9,682 bases of DNA from Scatosoma sp045645245. GTDB taxonomy: Bacteria; Bacillota; Clostridia; Christensenellales; Borkfalkiaceae. The notes below the pieces were generated by a model. That model saw only the letters and a list, made by a program, of their open reading frames with translations. It had not been told where the DNA came from and ran no database searches. Positions within the stretch are counted from its first letter, which is position 1. Each line of letters begins with the position of its first letter. Positions 1 through 4,022 of the stretch are shown one piece after another. The stretch is taken from positions 1-9,682 of the forward strand of contig JAZRIK010000004.1 in NCBI GenBank assembly GCA_045645245.1, in the 5' to 3' direction. Made by a program: the position numbers and the translations under genes.

Positions 1-55
1 CTTAAAATCCCTCGGTTTAACGACCGTGCCGGTTCAAGTCCGGCCAGCGGCACCA
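1..55 (+). tRNA. tRNA-Leu (anticodon UAA), 3' part
   Basis: This is the 3' part of a class II tRNA cut by the left edge of the window. The visible sequence starts in the anticodon loop: C, U, anticodon UAA at 3-5, then AA. The 3' side of the anticodon stem follows. A long variable arm pairs CGGT at 13-16 with ACCG at 23-26. The T-arm has GCCGG at 28-32, the loop TTCAAGT at 33-39 and CCGGC at 40-44. The acceptor strand is 45-51, the discriminator A is 52 and an encoded CCA is 53-55. A long variable arm plus UAA fits leucine. The D-arm and 5' acceptor strand lie outside the window. Confidence 0.93.
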
Positions 56-93
56 CAAAACCCCAAAACCTTGAAAAAGGTTTTGGGGTTTTG
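56..93 (+). terminator. tRNA-Leu terminator hairpin
   Basis: A perfect inverted repeat begins one base after the tRNA CCA end. Arms 56-72 and 77-93 (17 bp) flank a GAAA loop. The 3' arm is T-rich (TTTTGGGGTTTT), so it should terminate the tRNA transcript. The stem also reads as T-rich on the minus strand and could stop transcription arriving from the Xre operon. The mechanism is inferred; the pairing is seen. Confidence 0.85.
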
Positions 94-192
94 TATTGAT
101 TCCTGTAATTTGGACAAACTTGTATCCACGAGCCGTCACTCTAAATATAAGTTAAACCGCAGCTTAAACTTTTTTAAGTGGAAGATACCATA

Positions 193-228
193 AAAAGGAC
201 AGGATATAGCCGAATATCTATTCCTTTT
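193..228 (-). terminator. possible terminator of the Xre operon
   Basis: In the 94-259 gap the minus strand can fold with outer arms AAAAGGA/TCCTTTT (222-228 with 193-199) and a short inner ATAG/CTAT pairing. A run of T follows on the minus strand. It lies about 30 bases after the stop of the 80-residue gene. The inner stem is imperfect, so this is a weaker call than the other hairpins. Nothing else in 94-259 looks like a gene. Confidence 0.4.
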
Positions 229-259
229 CTATATTCTTTAATATCGTTGCGGTTTTTTA

Positions 260-502
260 CTATACTTTTATAACGACCTTATCCCCGTCGGCACTCGCTA
301 CGTCAACGAAAACGAAATGCCCGTTTTCCTTGATATATTTTTTCAAAGCTTGATGCATCATCGGTAATGCATCGACGAACGGCTCTATCTCTACACCGCC
401 GTATTTTTTGATTTGCTTGATTATAAATTTGGATTTGAATAAGGACGTAGGCAACCAGAATTTTAACCCCACTCCTTTACTCTCTTTGATATATAATTTC
501 AT
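260..502 (-). CDS. 80-aa SADGD-motif protein, SHOCT-like domain
   Basis: A small soluble protein with no signal peptide or clear membrane span. It begins MKLYIKESKGVGLKFWLPTS, a pattern of a basic beta strand followed by a 'LP' turn. It has a helical middle (residues about 20-58) and ends FVDVASADGDKVVIKV. The closing strand with SADGDKV also occurs twice in the Xre protein encoded immediately upstream. The layout resembles the SHOCT-like domain found at the C-terminus of DUF2089-type proteins; that assignment is from memory of the family. The start lies one base beyond the upstream stop codon and no strong ribosome binding site is visible, so translation is probably coupled to the regulator. 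It may bind, titrate or hetero-oligomerise with the regulator, but its function is unknown. Confidence 0.75.
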   Translation of the reverse strand: MKLYIKESKGVGLKFWLPTSLFKSKFIIKQIKKYGGVEIEPFVDALPMMHQALKKYIKENGHFVFVDVASADGDKVVIKV

Positions 503-503
503 A

Positions 504-995
504 CTATTCTACTACAATAGACACCCTGTCGCCATCAGCCGATTCCACTTCAACCAGCTCGCCGATAACGCCCGCTTCAACCATCATAAATATTTGATTA
601 AAGTCAATGTTTTTCAAAAAAGCTTTGCCGTTGATATTCGGCAATTCCGCGCCTGTATCCAAACATAATTTAATGATAGATAAGGGCAAGTTTATCTTAA
701 TTTTATCCCCATCGGCGCTTAAAACCTTAATTTTCAAAAGCATTGCGTTTATATCTTTGCGCTCGCTCTCAGCCGCAACCTTGGTTTGCACAGTCTCTCT
801 TCCTAATAACTCGTCTAACGATACGTTGAATATATCCGCCAGTATGGGAAGAATCGATATATCGGGCGCGGACAAGTCGTTTTCCCATTTGCTCACAGCT
901 TGGGCGCTTATATTTACTTTTTCCGCGATATCTTCTTGTTTTAATTGCAAGTTCTTTCTCAATCTTGCCAATCTCTTTCCAAACGTTTCTTGCAT
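504..995 (-). CDS. Xre-family regulator with SHOCT-like C-terminal domain
   Basis: This is a 163-residue DNA-binding regulator. Residues 5-64 form a typical Xre/Cro helix-turn-helix: GKRLARLRKNLQLKQEDIAE, then the recognition helix region ISAQAVSKWEND, then PDISILPILADIFNVSLDEL. Residues 83-163 form a separate domain with two SADGD-containing strands (SADGDKIKI at 93-101 and SADGDRVSI at 152-160) around an LPLSIIKL helix. I read this as SHOCT-like. I chose ATG 995 because GGAG lies nine bases before it; an in-frame ATG at 1010 would add MEKKI but lacks a ribosome binding site. A promoter and a palindrome lie just upstream, so autoregulation is likely. It is a separate unit from the microcompartment operon, and whether it controls that operon cannot be told from this window. 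Confidence 0.88.
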   Translation of the reverse strand: MQETFGKRLARLRKNLQLKQEDIAEKVNISAQAVSKWENDLSAPDISILPILADIFNVSLDELLGRETVQTKVAAESERKDINAMLLKIKVLSADGDKIKINLPLSIIKLCLDTGAELPNINGKAFLKNIDFNQIFMMVEAGVIGELVEVESADGDRVSIVVE

Positions 996-1034
996 AATTT
1001 TTTTCTCCATTCTTTGAATTATATTTTATTGTTT

Positions 1035-1050
1035 AGACGGTTTACCGTCT
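1035..1050. promoter_or_regulatory. palindromic operator AGACGGTTTACCGTCT
   Basis: Seven-base arms AGACGGT and ACCGTCT flank a TT centre. The site lies 10 to 25 bases downstream of the -10 box, across the expected transcription start and early leader of the Xre gene. This is the usual place for autorepression. A further GACGG half-site lies at 1076-1080, between the -35 and -10 boxes. The palindrome is seen directly; the bound protein, most simply the Xre protein itself, is inferred. Confidence 0.6.
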
Positions 1051-1060
1051 TTTTAATTAT

Positions 1061-1089
1061 ATTTTATCACAATACGACGGCTTTTTCAA
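1061..1089 (-). promoter_or_regulatory. promoter of the Xre operon
   Basis: On the minus strand TTGAAA (1084-1089) and TAAAAT (1061-1066) are separated by exactly 17 bases. This is a near-consensus vegetative (sigma-A type) promoter. It points at the Xre gene about 65 bases downstream and is the best promoter in the gap between 996 and 1210. Confidence 0.7.
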
Positions 1090-1095
1090 CAGACG

Positions 1096-1146
1096 AATGG
1101 TTGTTTTTGCTAACCGATTGATTGTTTATTATACAACCAATGGTTG
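1096..1146. promoter_or_regulatory. upstream operator-like sites with AATGGTTG repeats
   Basis: CAACCAATGGTTG at 1134-1146 is a palindrome with six-base arms around a central A. Its right half, AATGGTTG, is repeated exactly at 1096-1103, 43 bases away (about four helical turns). A related AACCGATTG lies between them at 1112-1120. The sequence differs from the GACGG operator, so a second regulator, perhaps of TetR type, may bind upstream of the -35 box. A TATAAT on the minus strand (1128-1133) abuts the palindrome but lacks a good -35. These are predictions from pattern only. Confidence 0.45.
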
Positions 1147-1210
1147 AATTATACGGTTATATTGCGCTTTTTATGCGTCTTGACAAGCTTGTGCGTAATA
1201 ACGAAATTAT

Positions 1211-1249
1211 TAAAAACCGCCCAAAACAAATACGGTTTTGGGCGGTTTT
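1211..1249 (-). terminator. terminator of the microcompartment operon
   Basis: Perfect 15-base arms (1213-1227 and 1235-1249, core CCGCCC/GGGCGG) flank a seven-base loop. On the minus strand the stem runs into TTTTT and an A/T-rich tail. It begins about ten bases after the stop of the small lysine-rich gene, so it marks the 3' end of the operon and places ParA and the small gene inside it. The flanking T-run on the plus strand is short, so it is mainly a minus-strand terminator. Confidence 0.88.
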
Positions 1250-1259
1250 ATGACAAATT

Positions 1260-1514
1260 TTACAATAAATAGTACGGCAATTCTTCACCAAGCAAGCAAG
1301 TGATAAAACCGTTCTTTTTCTTGGCTTTGCATTGCTTTTTAACCGTCTTTTTAACGGTTGCGGTTGCGTTTTCAATAGGCGCAATCAGCTTTTCCGTCAC
1401 TTCCTGTGCAGGTGCGGCGATTACGTGACTGTTTTGCATATCCGGCGCGTCCGTTTTTACCTTTGAATATCCGTTGTTTTCTACTCTTTTCATTGCATTT
1501 TTACCGATTGACAT
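1260..1514 (-). CDS. 84-aa lysine-rich orphan, candidate ParA adaptor
   Basis: I do not recognise this family. I chose ATG 1514 because AAGGAG lies ten bases upstream, inside the end of the ParA gene; an ATG at 1535 has no such site. The gene overlaps ParA by 14 bases, which implies coupled translation. Residues 1-20 are basic and polar (SIGKNAMKRV, then YSKVK) and look disordered. Residues 21-37 are acidic then Ala/Pro-rich. Residues 38-67 could be a helix ending in a strongly basic stretch, KKTVKKQCKAKKK (55-67). The last 17 residues are hydrophobic and end LLGEELPYYLL. ParA partners such as ParB, ParG and McdB often stimulate the ATPase through a basic N-terminal segment, so this plan fits an adaptor whose tail docks on the shell or cargo. 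The adaptor role is inference. It is the last gene before the terminator. Confidence 0.7.
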   Translation of the reverse strand: MSIGKNAMKRVENNGYSKVKTDAPDMQNSHVIAAPAQEVTEKLIAPIENATATVKKTVKKQCKAKKKNGFITCLLGEELPYYLL

Positions 1515-2292
1515 TATTGATAATCTCCTTTGCAAGTTGTTTATATTCCATAGCGCTCCTGCTCGTCTTTTTGAATTCGACCACAGGACGGCTGCTATCT
1601 TGCGCCCATTCTACCGCACTATCCACGCGGATATACGTATCGAACAGCGTCACGCCGTCCAGCGCTTGCAGCGTTTCCAGCGTTTGCTTGAAGTATTTTT
1701 TCCGTTCGTCCGCTTTGGTAATGGCAATCCCCAAAACATTGAGCTTGGGATTGATTTTTTGTACTTGATTGCAAAATTCAAACATATTTGCAAGCCCGAA
1801 CAAGCCCCAAGGGCTCGCTTCCACGGGAATTATCACGTGGTCGGCTACGCACATAATATTCATCACCCAGCCGCCGAGCGTGGGGGGCGAATCGATGAGC
1901 ACGTAATCGTAATACCCTTTCGCGCAAACCGTTTCCAGGCACTTTGTCAGCACCCATTCTCTTTGCCATTTGGTAAACAAATCGAACTCAATCGAGCTCA
2001 TCAGCGAAGAAGACGGAACGATGTCCAAGCCGTCGATATGCGTATGCGCGATAAAGCTTGTAATATCCTTTTCTTCCTTAACCGCCGTATGAATGGTTTT
2101 ACCGCTTTGCGCAAATTCTAACGCCTGTTCTTCGTCAAAATACGAGATAGTCAGGTTCATTTGCATATCGCCGTCTATCATCAGCACTTTGTACCCGTCT
2201 AACGCCAACGCGCAGCCCACGTTCGAGCAGGTAGTCGTTTTACCGCTGCCCCCTTTATTGTTTGCAAAAGCGATTATTTTCGTTTTACTCAT
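1501..2292 (-). CDS. parA: ParA/McdA-type cargo-positioning ATPase
   Basis: A 263-residue ParA-family ATPase without an N-terminal helix-turn-helix. The deviant Walker A is NNKGGSGKTTT at 11-21, with signature lysine K13 and catalytic K18. The switch I segment is IDGDMQMNLT (39-48) with D40 and Q44. Walker B is YDYVLIDSPP (128-137) with D134. The C-terminal part SRPVVEF...SAMEYKQLAKEI matches the last helix of ParA proteins, and no MinD-like membrane helix follows. Such ATPases bind nucleoid DNA nonspecifically as ATP dimers and move plasmids, chromosome origins, carboxysomes or chemoreceptor clusters. The gene starts 22 bases after the PduV stop with AAAGGA eight bases before the ATG. It lies inside the microcompartment transcription unit, so the expected cargo is the microcompartment (inference). 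A stray plasmid-type ATPase is the alternative. Confidence 0.93.
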   Translation of the reverse strand: MSKTKIIAFANNKGGSGKTTTCSNVGCALALDGYKVLMIDGDMQMNLTISYFDEEQALEFAQSGKTIHTAVKEEKDITSFIAHTHIDGLDIVPSSSLMSSIEFDLFTKWQREWVLTKCLETVCAKGYYDYVLIDSPPTLGGWVMNIMCVADHVIIPVEASPWGLFGLANMFEFCNQVQKINPKLNVLGIAITKADERKKYFKQTLETLQALDGVTLFDTYIRVDSAVEWAQDSSRPVVEFKKTSRSAMEYKQLAKEIINNVNR

Positions 2293-2314
2293 TTTCTTAT
2301 TCCTTTGTAATTTT

Positions 2315-2830
2315 TTACAGCAGCCACGTATCCAAATTTTTCGTTGCAGGCGTCGCTTGCTTTATTATCGGCTTTTCTATCTTTTTAATCGGCCTTGCGC
2401 CTTCGTCCTGTTGCAAAAACGCCGCCAAATCGGCGATGCCTTCCCCCGTAATAGAACTAACGGGGAATATTTTTTTACACCCAGCCAGTTGCAGCCATCG
2501 TCTAACCCGCTCCACGTTCGCGTCCGGCTTGTCGATACCCGTAATAATCCCGATGGTTTCGCGGTTGACCATACTCGTTAAACAGGGCGAAAAAATGGAA
2601 TACGGCTCGTTTGCCGACAGCACCAGCCCCACTACGTCCGCTTCGTACGCGTAAAGCGCCAACGCGCCGCTCGTTTCCCTGCGTTCGGTATATTCCCCAG
2701 GGGTGTCGATAACGGTATCCATATAATTGACGTACTGCGTTTTATAATATTTAATTTCTTCACCGCGCAGAGCCTGCGTTAAAGTGGTTTTCCCCGCCGC
2801 TACTCTGCCAAGCAACATTAATTTTTTCAT
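2315..2830 (-). CDS. pduV: PduV/EutP-like small GTPase with C-terminal tail
   Basis: A Ras-like P-loop GTPase of the EutP/PduV family, 171 residues. G1 is GRVAAGKT at 8-15, G3 is DTPGE at 42-46, and G5-like SSITGEG is at 125-131. The usual TKxD base-recognition motif reads TGID (97-100), so the lysine is missing. The GTPase fold ends near residue 140. A basic, proline-containing extension follows (PIKKIEKPIIKQATP) and closes with NLDTWLL, longer than I expect for a family of about 150-160 residues. The ATG overlaps the PduU stop by one base (TAATG), so translation is coupled. In Salmonella, PduV associates with the outside of the Pdu shell through PduU and was linked to microcompartment movement (from memory). 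The adjacent ParA gene makes that link more pointed here. Confidence 0.9.
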   Translation of the reverse strand: MKKLMLLGRVAAGKTTLTQALRGEEIKYYKTQYVNYMDTVIDTPGEYTERRETSGALALYAYEADVVGLVLSANEPYSIFSPCLTSMVNRETIGIITGIDKPDANVERVRRWLQLAGCKKIFPVSSITGEGIADLAAFLQQDEGARPIKKIEKPIIKQATPATKNLDTWLL

Positions 2831-3189
2831 TAGGTTTTCGTTAAATCGCAGCAGGTATAACCCAGCTTATTGATGAAATATTCTCTAATTGCCGTAAACG
2901 CCGCTTCCACCGACGAAACGCTGCCCGTGATAATCAGCGTGCCCGTAAATCTATCCACAAAGCCGATGTCTGCGCCCGACGATTTCATAGCAATATCCGC
3001 CGCGATGACCGCGCTTTCGTACGGGATTACCGTCAATACGCCGATTGCGCTTTTCGTATAGTCCGTTTGCGGGTCTAAACCAAGCTTGGTGTACAGCGTT
3101 TCCCCAGGGTTTGCGATGATATGACAAAGGGTAATTTGTTTACCGGGAACAAATTCTTGAATAATGGTCATTTTATCTTGTAATTGCAT
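2830..3189 (-). CDS. pduU: PduU/EutS-like permuted hexameric shell protein
   Basis: A single-BMC-domain shell protein of the circularly permuted EutS/PduU type, 119 residues. The N-terminal TIIQEFVPGKQITLCHIIAN is the hallmark beta-barrel strand and first core strand of this family. AIGVLTVIPYESAVIAADIA (48-67) and GADIGFVDRFTGTLIITGSV (72-91) complete the fold, which ends LGYTCCDLTKT. The hexamer carries a small beta-barrel that caps the pore and is the proposed docking point for PduV. ATG 3189 has AGGAG 10 bases upstream. The gene follows the activase after about 15 bases and overlaps PduV by one base. Confidence 0.95.
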   Translation of the reverse strand: MQLQDKMTIIQEFVPGKQITLCHIIANPGETLYTKLGLDPQTDYTKSAIGVLTVIPYESAVIAADIAMKSSGADIGFVDRFTGTLIITGSVSSVEAAFTAIREYFINKLGYTCCDLTKT

Positions 3190-3204
3190 ACTCTTTTCTC
3201 CTAT

Positions 3205-3990
3205 TTAACCGCCGATTTGGCATTTCAAACCGCTTTCTTGCGCCACGCTTAATAGATACTCCATCTTTTCCTTGGACGGCGGTTGAACGTCTTGCAGCGC
3301 ATAGCTTCTGTTCAGCCCTGCATATTTATCCTGTCCCAAGCGATGATAAGGCAATAAATGATGCTCTTCTACGCTCGGCAAACTCGCCGCAAATTTCGCA
3401 ATCGCTTTAATTTCTTCCGCGCTATCGTTAAAACCAGGGATAACGGGCGTTCTAATAATCAGCTGCACCCCGCTTTGCGCAATTTTCTTCGCGTTTTCTA
3501 AAATTACGCGATTGTCCGCGCGGGTGTATTCTTTATGCTTTGCAAAATCCATATGCTTGATATCCAGCAGATACAAATCTACGTACGGCAAAATGGACGC
3601 AATTACGTCAAACGACGCGTACGCGGTTGATTCCACCGCCGTATGTAAGCCGTTTTCCTTGCAGGCACGAAGTAAGTCGCGCGCAAACTCGGGTTGCGCT
3701 AAAATTTCACCGCCCGATAACGTAATTCCGCCGCCGCTCCTGCGATAATACGGCATATCGGCGAGCAGCTCGGGTAAAATTTCTTCCACCGTCACGTCCT
3801 TGCCTACGATCTTCTCTTTGCCGTTTTCTTGCATCGTTTGTATTTCATACGACTGCGATTCGGGATTACAGCACCACGCACAACGCATATAACAGCCCTT
3901 AAAAAAGACGATGGTGCGTATTCCCGGTCCGTCGTGGATCGAGAAACGCTGTATGTTAAAAATTCGTCCTTTGGTGTTGTATATACTCAT
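3205..3990 (-). CDS. glycyl radical enzyme activase (radical SAM)
   Basis: The 261-residue activating enzyme for the dehydratase encoded just upstream. It uses a [4Fe-4S] cluster and S-adenosylmethionine to place the radical on the dehydratase glycine. The cluster motif is CYMRCAWC (C33, C37, C40), preceded by FSIHDGPGIRT, which is typical of these activases. GGITLSGGE (87-95) is the SAM-binding GGE region, and DIKHMD lies further on. Activases of glycerol and hydroxyphenylacetate enzymes usually carry a ferredoxin-like insert with two CxxCxxCxxxC groups after the radical-SAM motif. Here only about 45 residues without such cysteines separate the motif from GGITLSGGE, so the insert is absent, as in the pyruvate formate-lyase activase. 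It lies 32 bases after the dehydratase stop, and its ribosome binding site is weak (AAAGG about 11 bases away). Confidence 0.95.
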   Translation of the reverse strand: MSIYNTKGRIFNIQRFSIHDGPGIRTIVFFKGCYMRCAWCCNPESQSYEIQTMQENGKEKIVGKDVTVEEILPELLADMPYYRRSGGGITLSGGEILAQPEFARDLLRACKENGLHTAVESTAYASFDVIASILPYVDLYLLDIKHMDFAKHKEYTRADNRVILENAKKIAQSGVQLIIRTPVIPGFNDSAEEIKAIAKFAASLPSVEEHHLLPYHRLGQDKYAGLNRSYALQDVQPPSKEKMEYLLSVAQESGLKCQIGG

Positions 3991-4022
3991 ACGATGATTT
4001 GCCTTTTTCTATGTTTTTTATC

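Noticed and set aside
160..180. Imperfect inverted repeat around AAGTTAA/TTAAACTT
   Set aside because: The pairing is short and A/T-rich with a bulge, so it is not above what chance gives in this composition.
1180..1208. Plus-strand TTGACA as a promoter
   Set aside because: No acceptable -10 box lies 16-18 bases downstream, and no plus-strand gene follows.
1338..1366. AACCGT/ACGGTT inverted repeat resembling the GACGG operator
   Set aside because: It lies inside the lysine-rich coding region, where repeated Lys and Val codons explain it. The arms match the operator only partly.
1474..2121. Long plus-strand reading frame of 215 codons
   Set aside because: It lies antisense to the ParA gene, whose motifs are intact. 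The product is rich in Arg, His and Phe without a recognisable fold and has no ribosome binding site. It is a shadow frame.
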